This document shows positions 22,510-33,513 of a stretch of DNA of 64,000 nucleotides, piece after piece. Source of the stretch: Macrotis lagotis (Eukaryota; Chordata; Mammalia; Peramelemorphia; Peramelidae); contig NC_133658.1 of NCBI RefSeq assembly GCF_037893015.1, forward strand, positions 428,201,890-428,265,889, written 5' to 3'. A model generated the notes under the pieces. It saw nothing but the letters and a program-made list of their open reading frames with translations. It had not been told where the DNA came from and made no database searches. The position numbers were made by a program, and so were the translations under genes. The stretch's first letter is position 1, and every line of letters starts with the position of its first letter.

Positions 22510-24086
22510 ATAGACAATGAAATAATATCAATATTAAACATGTATGCACCAAGTGGTACAACATCCAAATCCTCAATGGAAAAGTTAAGTGAGTTATAGG
22601 AGGAAATAGATGGTAAAACTGAACAAGTGGGAGACTCAACTTTTCTCTTTCAGAACTAGACAAGTCAAAACACAAAATAAACAAGAAAGAAATTAAGGAG
22701 ATAAATAGAATTTTAGAAGAGTTAGATTTGATAGATCCCTGGAGAAAAATAAATGAGGATAGAAAAGAATTTTTCTCAGTGCCACATGGTACCTACAGAA
22801 AAAGTAACCATATCTAGGGCATAGAAACCACACATTCAAATGCAGAAAGGCAGAAATAGTATATACATCCTGTTTAGATCATAATGCAACAAAAATTACA
22901 TTAAATAAAAAGCAATGGAAAATAGATTAAAATTAATTGGAAACTAAACAATCTAATCCCAAAGAAGAGTGGTTCAAAAAAATTCATGGAAACAATAATT
23001 TCATTAAAGAGAATGACAATGAGATAATTTACCAAAATTTATGGAATGCAAACAAATAATTAGGGGAAATTTATATCTCTAAATAATTACATCAACAAAA
23101 AAGAGAAAGAGCATATTAATAAATGGACATGAAACTACAAAAACTAGAAAAACAAAAAATTAAAAATTCCCAATTAAATACCAAATTGGAAGTCCTGAAA
23201 ACCAAAAGTGAGATTAATAAAGTTGAAGGTAAGAAAACTACTGAACAAATGAATAAAATGAGAGTCTGGTTTTATGAGGAAAAAAATAACATATATAAAC
23301 CATTGATTGATTTTTTTTAAAAGAAAGAAGGGCGGAGCCAAGGTGGCAACAAGAGAAGATCATCTTTTAGGTGTTCTCTCTCTCTGATATTTCCAAACTT
23401 ATAAAATAAGGACTCTAACTGAAGTTTCGAGAGACTGAAGGTTCAAGAGACAGAACCCACAGAAGGAATCCAGTGAGGCAGTTCTCCAACCCAAGGTAAT
23501 CTGGAAAAGAGCAGAAAGGCTCGGCTCCATGGGGTTGGAGGGGCGGCTGCCAGAGTGAAGGAACTTCAGCTTCCAGGAGGCAGCCCCAGGGCACTGGGAG
23601 CCATGGCTTGTGGCAGCGGGGACAGTTTCTTGACCTACACCCCCCCCAGGGAGAACCAAGCACAACTTGGGGGATTAGTAGGGGGGAGACATCTGCCAGA
23701 GCAAGCGTATGAAGCCAGATCTCAGGGCATTCAGCAAGCAGTCTGGCTGGGCAGCCTAGATCCAGGAACCAGAAGCAGGCAGAGCCAGTAAGCAGGAGCC
23801 CCCAGGTGGGAGTGCTGAGTCTAGGTAGGGGAGTGGAAAGATACTTCCAAGGTCTATTCTCTGTCCCTGGAACAGGACTCTGGGGCTCTGACCACATTCA
23901 GATCCTGATCGAAGTCTAGGCCCCCCATAGAATAGCAGGGCCCCCCCACTTCAGCCCTGTGGCAGAGGGGGGCATTTATAGTCATTCACAGACCAGGAGG
24001 GAGGACAGAGCCTCACACACTAAGATCCTTGTGGGGGTGTCCCAAAAGCTCAGGAAGCGCCCCAAAACAAGGCACAATCTGGGGAA

Positions 24087-25186
24087 ATGAGTAAACAGAG
24101 AAAAAAGAGGAACGCCATTGAGAAATAACTTTGCCTGTGACCCCAAGAAGGATCAAAACACTCAATCTGAAGATGAGGAAGTCCAGGCTCCTGCATCTGA
24201 AGACTCCAAGAAAAACAGAAATTGGGCTCAGGCTATGAGAGTGCTCAAAAAAGACTTTGAAAATCAAGTGAGGGAGACAGAAGAAAAATTGGGAAAAGAA
24301 CTGAGAGAGATGGAGGAAAAACATGAAAAAGAAGTAAGCAGCTTAGTCAAGGAGATCCAAAAAAATGCTTGAAGAAAATAACATGTTAAAAACCAGCATA
24401 GGTCAAATGGATAAAACAGTTCAAAAAGTTAGTAAGAAGAAGAATGCTTTAAAAAGCATTGGCCAGATGGAAAAAGAAATAAGAAAGCTCTCTGAGGAAA
24501 ACAAATCCTTCAGATGCAGAATGGAACTGAGGGAGGCTGCTGATTTTACGAGAAATCAAGACACAATACTTCAAAACCAAAAGAATGAAAAAAATTAGAA
24601 GAAAATGTGAAACATCTCATTGAAAAAACAACTGATTCAGGCCAGATAATTTAAAAATCATTGGGATACCTGAAAAACCATGGTCAGGAAAAGAGCCTTG
24701 ACATCATTTTCAAAGAATTACTAGAGGAAAATTGCCTAGATATCCTAGAAGCAGAGGGCAACATAGAAATCCAGGGAATCCACTGATCTCGCCAAGAAAG
24801 AGAACCAAAAAAAAAAAAACAACCCCCAGGAATATGATAGCCAAGTTCCAGAACTCCCAAGTCAAAGAGAATATATTATAAGCAGCCAGAAGGACACAAT
24901 TCAAATATCATGGAGCTGCAGTCAGGATCACACAGCAACTACATTAAAGGCTCGTAGGGCTTGGAATATAATATTCCAGAAAGCAAAAGAGCTCAGAATG
25001 CAACCACGAATCAACTACCCAGCAAAATTGAACATCCTCTTCCCGGGGAAAAAGATGGACTTTCAATGAACCAGTGGAATTCCAAATGTTCCTGTTGGAA
25101 TGGCCAGAGCTGAACAGAAAGTTTGATCTTCAAATACAGGACTCAGGTGAAGCATAGAGAGTGGAGGAGAAGGGGAAAATATGAGG
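24087..25186 (+). pseudogene. L1 ORF1p-like coding remnant, HAL1 copy A
   Basis: ORF1p is the RNA-binding, trimeric chaperone of L1 particles. The ATG at 24087 gives MSKQRKKRN, matching copy B. An indel right after the EK dipeptide breaks the frame. Beyond it one reads QNTQSEDEE, a coiled coil with VRETEEKLGKELREMEEKH-type heptads and IGQMEKEIRKLSEENKSF. The RRM (KIIGIPE-like) and C-terminal domain (PRINYPAKLN-like, then a WTFNEP-like stretch) lie at 24640-25160. Several frameshifts and stops make it non-coding today. Length before decay, about 360 codons, fits L1 ORF1p. Confidence 0.85.
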
Positions 25187-25674
25187 GACTTAATGATGAT
25201 GATGAACTAAATGTATTCCTGTATAGAAAAATGACACTAATAATACTCATATGAACCTTCTCATTTAATAGAGCAGGCAGAAGGAGATTTTATAGATGAA
25301 GCACAGGAGAAAGCTGAATTTGAAGATATAATAATATATTGTAAAAATGGAGTCAATGGCTAAAAGGGAAATGTAATAGGAGAAAGAAAAAGGAGAGGTA
25401 GAAAAAGCTAAGATATTTCATATAATAAGATTTTTTATTACAATGAGCTTTTGCAATGATATGGAAGGGGGGAAGGCAAGGGGGAATGAGGGAAACTTTG
25501 CTCTCATCAGAGGTGGCTAGGAGAGGAAACAGCATACATACTCAATGAGGTATAGACATCTAGAGTAAGAAGGAGAGAAGGGGGACAGGGGGAAGGGGGT
25601 AAATGTGAATGATGGAAGAGAGGATGGACCATAGGGGGAGAGTGGTCAGATATAACACGTTTTCTTTTTTACCT

Positions 25675-25813
25675 CTTGCAAGGGACTGGGATTGGATGGC
25701 CTGTCTGGGACTATAGGGCCAGGTGGATGCTGGGTCTAAGGGGTGGTATGTGGACTCAGGGTCTCTTGGCCCCAGGTCCAGGGATTTGTCTGCTGCGCCA
25801 CTCAGCTTCCCTA
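25675..25813 (-). mobile_element. 3'-UTR SINE 1 of HAL1 copy A, antisense
   Basis: CTCTTGCAAGGGACTGGG through GTCTGCTGCGCCACTCAGC on the plus strand is a diverged antisense SINE. The same SINE at the same position occurs in copies B (29645-29793), C (34228-34373) and D (58420-58563). Element E has no SINE at the matching site (about 46543). Confidence 0.8.
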
Positions 25814-26046
25814 CAGCACATTTAAGAAGAGAGACAGAGTGAAAGGAGAGAGAAAATATAGTATATGGTAGTGGGGAAGTACAAATGGAGGAAATTGCGA
25901 TTAGCAATGGCAATGGTGGAAAAATATGGAAGTAGCTTTTGATAGACAGCATAAAGGATATGATCCACCTGTGACAGAGCTGGAGGTGTTAGAACATAGA
26001 CTGAACCACTATAATAATAATAATAATAATTATTATTATTATTATT

Positions 26047-26193
26047 TGGGGGGGGTTGCAGGGCAAATGGGGCTGGGTGGCTTGCCTGGGGCCATACAGT
26101 TGGGTGATTGTTGGGTGTCTGAGGCCAGATTTAGCCGAGTGCTCCTGGCTCCAGTGCCGGTGCTCTGTCTGCTGCACCACCTGGCCGCCCCTG
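26047..26193 (-). mobile_element. 3'-UTR SINE 2 of HAL1 copy A, antisense, A-to-G-shifted
   Basis: Compared with ordinary antisense SINEs in this window, GGTTAAGTGG reads GGCTGGGTGG, GGTAATTATTAAGTG reads GGTGATTGTTGGGTG, TGACTCC reads TGGCTCC and CACCTAGC reads CACCTGGC. By eye about 17 A-to-G differences stand against about 2 T-to-C on the element strand. Confidence 0.8.
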
Positions 26194-26213
26194 TTATTAT
26201 CATCACCATCATT

Positions 26214-26260
<47 letters not shown>

Positions 26261-26274
26261 TATTTTATTTTAGG

Positions 26275-26432
26275 TCTTTTTTTTTTTTTTGGTTTTTGCA
26301 GGGCAATGTGGTTGGGGTGGCTTGCCCAGGGTCACACAGCTGGGTAATTGTTGGGTGTCTGGAGCTGGATTTAGGCTTGGGTGCTCCTGGCTCCAGGGCC
26401 AGTACTCCGTCACTGCGCCACCTGGCTGCACT
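26275..26432 (-). mobile_element. 3'-UTR SINE 3 of HAL1 copy A, antisense, A-to-G-shifted
   Basis: Preceded by an ATC-triplet run. Reads GCAGGGCAATG, GGTTGGGGTGGC, CAGCTGGGTAATTGTTGGG and TGGCTCCAGGG. Where ordinary antisense SINEs have AA or A, this copy mostly has G. Positional match to SINE 3 of copies B, C and D. Confidence 0.8.
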
Positions 26433-28309
26433 TATTATTGCTATTATTATTATTATTTATTAAATTTAATTTTTTTCTCTTTCTTTTACTTTATCACTCA
26501 TGCAAGTCTATATTTTTTGGGGGGGAGATGGTATTATGTTTACTCTTAAACAAGAATATTTTAGTAATAGTAATGTATAAAACAAGATCATTTGTACAAA
26601 AATAAGAATAAATAAATTTAAAAAAGAAGGACCTGAAGCAGAGAGAAAATTAAAAAAAAAGAAAAAAGAAAGAAAAGCAAATTGTCAGTACTGCCAGAAT
26701 TCATTACCAAGGAAGAGAAAATTAGACTGGATGAATATTTACAAACAGATAAATTGTTTAAATTAACAGAAGAGGAACAAAGTATTTAAATAACCCCATC
26801 TTAGAAAATTAAATTGAACAAGCCATCAGTGAACACCCTAAAAATCATCAGGGTCAAATCATCAAGGGTTCACAAATGAATTCTACCAAACATTTAAAGA
26901 ACAATATGTTCCATTACCATAAAAATATTTGGGCAAAGAGTCCTATGACGCAATTATGTTGCTGATACCTGTGAACCAGGAAGGGCTAAAACAGAGAAAA
27001 CTGGGAGACCAGGAGTGGGAGAATTTTGAACTAATCATTTAAATAATGAGGGGAAAAGAAAGGAAGAAATAAAAAACTAACCTAAGTGAAACCTCAAAAC
27101 TAGGGAAAGGATTGACAAACAGGAGCACAAGGTATTTAACAACCAAAAAATTAAAAGAAGAGAAAAAAAAATTAAACATGAGAAAATTATACTTCAATTT
27201 GCACTTAGGAGTTCAACAGTTCTCCCTCTGGAGGTAGATAGCATATTTTCATCATAATTCTTTGGAACTGTTTTGAATTATTGCAATGATCAGAGTAGTA
27301 AAATCTTATACTACTTATCATCATTAAAACATTGCTATTACTCTGCACACTCTCCCAGTTCTTCTAGCTTCATTTTGCATGAGTTCATATGGCTCTTGCC
27401 AATTATTTTCTGCATTCGCCTCTTATAATACAATAGTAAGTAATCCATTGCAACTATGTGTCACAATTTCTTCAGTCATTCCCCAATTGATGAGGAACCC
27501 CCCCCAAAAGCCTAATTCTTTGCTATCATAAAAAGAGATGCTATAAGTATTTTTGTACATATAGGTCTTTTTTCTTTTTCTTTGATCTCTTTGGGCTACA
27601 TACCCAGTATTGATACTGCTGAATCAAAGTGTATGTAATTTTATTAACTCCACATTATTCTCCAGAATGGTTGGACCAGTTCACTATTCTACCAACAATT
27701 CTTTAGTGTACCTGTTTTCTCCTCATTCCCTCCAAAATTAGTCATTTCTGATAAACACGAAATGATACCTTAGGATTGAATTAATTTTCCTTTCTCTAAT
27801 CAATAGTTATTTAGAGCATTTTTATATGACTATAGATAGTTTCAATTTTCTCATCCAAAGACTTCCTATTTATATCCTTTGACCATTTATCATTTGGGGG
27901 AATGGCTCTAATTTTTATAAATTTGACTCAGTTCTATACTCAGTATATTTGAGAAATAAGTCCTTGATCAGAGAAACTTACTGAAAAATTTTTTGGTATT
28001 ACTTCATTATCTACTGTATCCTTTGTCAAAATGTGGTTTCCTTTAATAAGGTCTATTTTTACTTTTACTAATGTCTGAGGTCATGATTACTACCCCGCTT
28101 TTTATATTTCAGCTGAAGCATATTAGATTTTTCTTTAACCCTTAACTTTAACTCTTTCTCTGCATGTCTTTCTGCTTCAAGTGTGTCTCTTGTAAATATC
28201 ATTTTGTTGGATTCTACTCTCTAACCCATTCTGCTCTCTGCTTCTGTTTTATGCATAAGCTCATTCCACTGACATTCAGTTATTACTGTGTATTTCTCTC
28301 CATTCCTAT

Positions 28310-28311
<2 letters not shown>

Positions 28312-28374
<63 letters not shown>
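28312..28374. repeat. (TC)n microsatellite
   Basis: About 31 uninterrupted TC units within the antisense L1 inter-ORF region. Confidence 0.95.
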
Positions 28375-28377
<3 letters not shown>

Positions 28378-28523
28378 CTTCCTCAAAAGACTGTTTTGCC
28401 TGTTTTGCTTTTTAGCAATGCCTCCTTTAATCTACCCTCTCTTTTTTAATTCCCTCCCCTTTTTTTTGCATTTCTTTCCCCTCTCATTTCCTTTCTGGCC
28501 AAGTCATATTTCTATACACAACT

Positions 28524-28524
<1 letters not shown>

Positions 28525-28563
<39 letters not shown>
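28525..28563. repeat. (TG)n microsatellite
   Basis: About 18 TG units, 150 bp from the (TC)n run. Confidence 0.95.
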
Positions 28564-28567
<4 letters not shown>

Positions 28568-29111
28568 TATCTTCTCTTTTTGAACCAATTCCAAAGACAG
28601 TGAGGTTCAAGTTTTGTCTGTTACTACCATCTCAATTTTCTCTTCCATTTTAAAAGTTTCTCTTTGCATATCCCTTTTTTCTCCATTCCTCCTTTTTCCA
28701 GTACTTCTCTCTTTCTCAACCCTTCATTATTTTTGGAGATCATTCTAATATAATCAACTCAGAGTCATGTTCTCTGTCTATGTAAACTCTAAACTGTCCA
28801 AATAATAAATTTCTTTGCCATTACTTGCATAATCTTCCCACATAGGAAAGTTAAGCAGTTCAATTTTATTGAGTCCCTTAGGATTAGTCTTTCATGTTTA
28901 TCTTTTTATGTTTCTCTTGAGTCTTTTTTTTAATTTATTTTTTTATTCTCATTTTGTAAAAATGTTTTTTTACATTAATAAAATATTCTTGTTTACAAGT
29001 AAACAAAATACCCCTCCTCCCCCATGAATATAGATAATAGACTTGCTTGGGCGAAAAAAGTAAAGGGGAGAGAAAAAAATTAAAATTAAAAAAAAATAAT
29101 AGTAATAATTG

Positions 29112-29793
29112 TAGGTATGGCCAGGTGGCACAACGGACGAAGCACCAGCCCTGGAGCCACAAGCACCTGAGCCCATATCCAGCCTCGTAAACCCAACAAT
29201 CACCCAGCCATGTGACAATGCAAGCCACCCGATCCCCACTGCCCTGCAAAAACCAAAAAAAAAAAAAAAGACCCAAAATAAAATAAAATAGTAATAATAA
29301 TAGGGGTGGCTGGGTGGCAGACAGAGCATTGGCCCTTGAGCCAAGAGTACCTGGGTCCAAATCCGGCCCCAGACACCCATAGATCACCCTGCTATGTGGC
29401 CCCAAGCAGGCCACCCAGCCCCACTTGCCCTGCACCCTCCCCTAAATAATAACAAAAAATGTGCTTGAGTCTTTGTTCCAACACCAACAACTCTGTCATG
29501 GGTGGATCACATTCTTTATGGTAAGTCCATCGCAAAAGTTGCTTCCATATTTTTCGACCGTTGCCATTGCTGATCGCAACTCCCTCCTTTCTTATTTCTC
29601 CACTACCATGTACTATATTTTCTCTCTCCTTTCACTCCGACTCTGCTGTAGGGTCGTTGACTGGCTCAGCAGACAGATCCTTGGTCCTGGGGCCAAGAAG
29701 CCCTGAGCCCCTATATCACCCCTTAGGCCCAGAATCCACCTGGCCTCATGGTCCTGGGCAGGCCTTCCAATCCCAGCCCCTTGCAAGAAGTAA
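29112..29793 (+). mobile_element. Three 3'-UTR SINEs of HAL1 copy B
   Basis: SINE 3 (29112-29272), SINE 2 (29300-29450) and SINE 1 (29645-29793) read in SINE-sense on the plus strand, antisense to the element. Compared with ordinary window copies, SINE 3 has AGCCAC for AGTCAG, GAGCCCA for GAGTTCA, AATCACCCAGCC for AATTACCTAGCT and ACTGCCCTGC for ATTGCCTTGC. The differences are nearly all T-to-C on the SINE strand. Confidence 0.85.
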
Positions 29794-30273
29794 GAAAGAA
29801 AATGTGTTATATCTGACCACTCTCCCCCCACGGTCCATCCTCTCCTCCTTTATTCACATCCCCACCCCTTCCCCCTGCTCCCCCCTCCTTCTTACTCCAG
29901 ATGTCTATACCCCATTGAGTATATATGCTGTTTCCTCTCCTAGCTATCTCTGATGAGAGCAAAGGTTCCCTCATTCCCCCTTGCCTCCCCCCCTTCCATA
30001 TCATTGCAATAGCTCATTGTAATAAAAAAAAAATCTTATGTGAAATATCTTGGACTATTCCCCCCCTCTCCTTTTTCTTTCTCCCATTACATTTCCCTTT
30101 TTTTCTATTGACTCCATGTTTACACCATATTTTATCTTCGGATTCAGCTTTCTCCTGTGCTTCAACTATAAAAGCTCTCTCTACCTGCTCTATTAACTGA
30201 GAAGGTTCATATGAGTATTATCAGTGTCATTTTTCTATGCAGGAATACATGCAGTTCATCGTCATTAAGTCTC

Positions 30274-31390
30274 TCATATTTTCCCCTCTCCTCCAATCTC
30301 CATGCTTCACCTGAATCCTATATCTGAAGATCAAACCTTCTGTTCAGTTCTGGCCATTCCAAAAGGAACCTTTGAAATTCCCCTGGTTCATTGAAAGTCC
30401 ATCTTTTTCCCTGGAAGAGGACATTCAGCCTTGCTGGGTAGTTCATTCTTGGCTGCATTCTAAGCTGTTTTGCCTTCCGGTACATTGTATTCCAAGCCCT
30501 ACAAGCTTCCAATGTATTTGCTGCTAAGTCCTGTGTGATCCTGACTGCAGCTCCACGGTATTTGAATTGTGTCCTTCTGGCTGCTTGTAATATTTTCTCT
30601 TTGACTTGGGAGTTCTGGAACTTGGCTATAATATTCCTAGGGGTTGGTTTTTTTGGGATCTCTTTCTTGGGGGGATCAGTGGATTCTCTCCATTTCTATT
30701 TTGCCCTCTGCTTCTAGAATATCAGGGCAATTTTCCTGTAGTAATTCTTTGAAAATGATGTCAAGGCTCTTTTCCTGGTCATGACTTTCAGGTATTCCAA
30801 TAATTTTTAACTTATCTTTCCTAAGTCTGTTTTCCATATCAGTTGTTTTTTCAATGAAATATTTCACATTTTCTTCTAATTTTTCATTTTTTTTTTTTGT
30901 TTTGAAGTATTGATTCCTGATTTCTGGTAAATTCATCAATCTCCCTGAATTCTGTTCTTTGTCTGAAGGATTTGTTCTCCTCAGAGAGTTTTCTTATCTC
31001 TTTTTCCATCTGGCCAATTTTGCTTTTTAAAGCATTCTTCTCCTCCATAACTTTTTGAATTGTTTTATCCATTTGACCTAAGCTGGTTTTTAGCATGGTA
31101 TTTTCTTCAGCATTTTTTTGGATTTCCTTGACTAAGCTGCTGACTTCATTTTCATGTTTTTCCTGCATCTCTCTCCTTTCTTTTCCCAGTTTTTCTTCCA
31201 ACTCCCTCATTTGATTTTCAAAGCCTTTTTTGAGCTCTGTCATTGCCTGAGCCCAATTTCTGTTTTTCTTGGAGTCTTTAGATGCAGGAGCTTATTCTTC
31301 CTCATCTTCAGACTGAGTATTTTGGTCCTTCTTGGGCTCATTTGTAAAATATTTCTCAATAGTCTTCTTTTTGTTTCTCTGCTTGCTCAT
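30274..31390 (-). pseudogene. L1 ORF1p-like coding remnant, HAL1 copy B
   Basis: Starts MSKQRNKKKTIEKYF, then PKKDQNTQSEDEE. The coiled coil reads MRELEEKLGKERREMQEKH and IGQMEKEIRKLSEENKSF. The RRM contains LKIIGIPESH, and the C-terminal domain has RMNYPARLNVLFQGKRWTF and FLLEWPELNRRFDL. Visible lesions are a stop just after SEDEEE, a shift in the A-run following LQNKKKK, further frame breaks mid-domain, and a stop replacing Gln in the terminal LQIQDS. It ends with an ERGKI-stop also seen in copies C and D. Domain order and about 370-codon length fit L1 ORF1p. Confidence 0.9.
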
Positions 31391-32291
31391 TTTCCGAGCC
31401 TGGGCCTGGTTTGGGGTGTTTCTTGAGCTTTTGGGACACTCCCACAAGGGTCTCAGTGTGTGAGGCTCTGTCCTCCCTCCTGGTCTGTGAATGACCATAA
31501 GCACCCCCCTCTGCCATGGGGCTGAGGTGGGGGGGGCCTGCTGTTCTATTGGGGGGCGCCTAGACTGCTATCAGGATCTGAATGTGGTCAGAGCCCCAGA
31601 GTCCTGTTCCAGGGGCAGAGGACAGAGCTTGCAGTTTCTCTTCACTCCCCTCCCTCAGCTCAATGGGCTCATGCCCTGGGGGCTCCTGCTTCCCGGCTCC
31701 GCCTGCTTCTGTTTCCAGGTCTGGGCTGCAGAAAGAACAAGCTGCTGGCTATGTGCCCTGAGGGCTGAGCTCCATGTTCTCTCTCTGGCAGAGGTCCCCC
31801 ACTGTTCCCCCACTTTGTGCCTGATGCTCCTCGGGGTGCAGCTCTGGAGACTCCCTCGCTGCTGTGAGCGAGGCTCCCAGCGCCCTGGGGCTGCCTCTGG
31901 GAGGCTGAAGTTCTTTGGCTCTGGCGGGCCACCCCTCTGGCAGGCCGCCTCTCTGATCCCGGGGAGCAGAGCCTTTCTGCTCTTTTCCAAGTTACCTTGA
32001 GTAGGAGAACTGCTTCACTGGGTCCCTTTGTGGGTTCTGTCTCTCGAAAGTTTAGTTAGAGTCCTTAGCTGATGAGTTTTATCAGAGAGCTCCTAAGACT
32101 CAATCCCTTCTTGTGGTCATCTTGGCTCCGCCCCCCTGTTTCGCTTTTTCTGACCCTCTTGAGTCTTTTGCTTGTGAGATTTTCTATTCCACATTTGCCT
32201 TTTCATCAGTTATGCTTGAAAGTTCTCTATTTCATTAAATACTCATTTTTCCCAGTAAAGAATTATATTCATTTTCTGGGAGGTGATTCTT

Positions 32292-32449
32292 TTTTTTTTT
32301 TTTTGAGGTTTTTGCTAGGCAATGGGGTTAAGTGGCATGCCGAAGACCACACAGCTAAGTAATTATTAAATGTCTGAGACCGGATTTGAACCCAGGTACT
32401 CCTGACTCCAGGGCCGGTGCTTTATCCACTGTGCCACCTAGCCGCCCCT
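32292..32449 (-). mobile_element. WSINE1-like SINE with 13-bp TSD
   Basis: Antisense SINE flanked by GGAGGTGATTCTT at 32279-32291 and 32450-32462. It lies in the old antisense L1 ORF1 and shows the ordinary, non-A-to-G-shifted sequence (GGGGTTAAGTGG, TAATTATTAAATGTCTGAG). Confidence 0.95.
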
Positions 32450-32669
32450 GGAGGTGATTCTTGATTGGAATCCTGGTTCTTTTCCCATCTGAAACAGCTC
32501 ATTCCAAGCCTTCCATAATCTGGAAGCTGCTATATCTTGTATGATCCTGTCTCAATGATATTTAAATTGTTTCTTTTTGGATTCTTGAAGTATTTTCTTT
32601 TTTTATCTGGCAGTTCTGGAATTTGGCTATAATATTCCTGGGAGTTTTCATTTGAGGATATCTTTCTTT

Positions 32670-32825
32670 TTCAATTTTTAAAATATAAATATTTTAATTG
32701 TTTTCCATTTATAAACAATAGTAGTTTCTACCAATCTTTTTTTTTGGCAAGGTTTTGAATTTTACAATTCCCCCTCCTTCTTTCACCCCCTTCCCCCAGC
32801 AGAAAGCAATCTGATAATCTTTAGA
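32670..32825 (-). mobile_element. Short L1 3'-tail insertion, antisense
   Basis: AAATATTTTAATTGTTTTCC, GGCAAGGTTTTGAATTTTAC and CCCCTTCCCCCAGCAGAAAG are an inverted L1 3' end. ORF1 sequence resumes directly after it (CTCTTTCAGGAGGTGATTG). A degenerate target repeat (GGATATCTTTC and GGACCTCTTTC) flanks it. Confidence 0.7.
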
Positions 32826-33250
32826 GGACCTCTTTCAGGAGGTGATTGATGGACTCCTTCAATTTATATTTTACCTCTGAGTCTAAGATATTAGGACAGT
32901 TTTCTCTGATAATTTCTTGAAACATGATGTTTAGGTTCTTTTTAATGATCATTGCTTTCAAGCAGTCCAATAATTCTTTAATTCACTCTCCTAATCTGTT
33001 TTCCAGGTCAGTTATTTTTCCAATGACATATTTCACATTTTCTACTTTTTCCCCATTTGTTTAATTTGTTTTAATGTTTCTTGATATCTCATGGAATCAT
33101 TAGCTTCCACTTGCCCAATTTTAATTTTTAAGGAATTATTTTCTTCAGTGAGATTTTGTACATCTTTTTTTCCATAAGATCAATTCTACTTTTTAAGAAG
33201 CTATTCTTTTCAGAGAATGTGTCTCTTACTGTTTGACCAATTCTATTTTT

Positions 33251-33404
33251 TCGTTCATTATTTTTTAGATTTTTGCAAGGCAATGGGATTAAGTAGCTTG
33301 CCCAAGTCCACACAGCTAGGTAATTATTAAGTGTCTGAAGCCGTATTTGAACTCAGGTACTCCTGACTCCAAGGCTGGTGCTCTATCCACCTCCTAGCTG
33401 TGCC
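33251..33404 (-). mobile_element. WSINE1-like SINE with 17-bp TSD
   Basis: Antisense SINE bounded by TGACCAATTCTATTTTT at 33234-33250 and 33405-33421. It lacks a few bases of the tRNA-like head (TCCACCTCCTAGCTGTGCC). Confidence 0.95.
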
Positions 33405-33513
33405 TGACCAATTCTATTTTTAAGGCATTATTTTCTTCAGTATTTTTAGGGTCTCTTTTACTAAGCTGTTCATTCTTTTGTCATAATTATCTTATATCAT
33501 TCTCATTTCTTTT

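Larger units (their letters stand above)
23331..26622 (+). mobile_element. HAL1-like ORF1-only retrotransposon, copy A
   Basis: Complete-looking: a 5' UTR starting GGCGGAGCCAAGGTGG (23331-24086), a decayed ORF1 (24087-25186), then a 3' UTR with no endonuclease or RT sequence. The 3' UTR holds three antisense SINEs (25675-25813, 26047-26193, 26275-26432), ATC/ATT repeats and an A-rich end near 26622. AAAGAAGG at 23324-23331 and 26623-26630 is a tentative short target duplication. The element lies within the old L1's ORF2, same orientation. Structure matches copies B, C and D on the other strand. 'HAL1' here means a LINE-1 derivative keeping only ORF1, which needs another L1's ORF2 protein to move. 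Confidence 0.85.
19805..27190 (+). mobile_element. Old L1 (sense), split by at least five insertions
   Basis: One decayed L1 read in order. ORF1 coiled coil to C-terminal domain lies at 19805-20900 (GACTTTGAAAATCAAATAAG to a TTACCCAGCAAAACTAAG-like end), then an inter-ORF region (20940-21340). The ORF2 endonuclease start is at 21340-21608, with AGITILISDK readable at 21524 and RNKEGNYILL following. ORF2 continues at 22510-23320 and 26624-27190 (TTCTACCAAACATTTAAAGA). Interruptions are an antisense SINE (20160-20318), a SINE plus GGAA tail (21034-21206), a younger L1 tail (21609-22509) that itself holds a SINE, and the HAL1-like element A (23331-26622). ORF2 reads across each gap with little loss. 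The 3' remainder of ORF2 is missing at 27190, where an antisense L1 abuts. Confidence 0.85.
28927..32155 (-). mobile_element. HAL1-like ORF1-only retrotransposon, copy B
   Basis: Bounded by a perfect 13-bp duplication CTCTTGAGTCTTT (28914-28926 and 32156-32168). Read on the minus strand: a GC-richer 5' UTR (32155-31391), ORF1 (31390-30274), a 3' UTR with three antisense SINEs (29645-29793, 29300-29450, 29112-29272), and an A-rich end carrying ATAATA-type runs. No ORF2 sequence is present between ORF1 and the terminus. The host is the old antisense L1, same orientation. Better preserved than copy A. Confidence 0.95.

Noticed and set aside
26042-26260. Poly-Met, poly-Ile and poly-Ser open frames
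   Set aside because: They translate ATC/ATT/ATA triplet repeats in the HAL1 3' UTR and are not coding.
28312-28563. Dense TC and TG repeats suggesting a regulatory or CRISPR-like array
   Set aside because: Simple microsatellites inside an L1 inter-ORF region; no spacer-repeat structure.
31491-32000. Open frames of 85-170 codons on both strands in the HAL1 5' UTRs (also about 23415-23897, 36120-36554 and 44393-44806)
   Set aside because: They overlap on opposite strands, are not conserved between copies, and lie upstream of the recognised ORF1.
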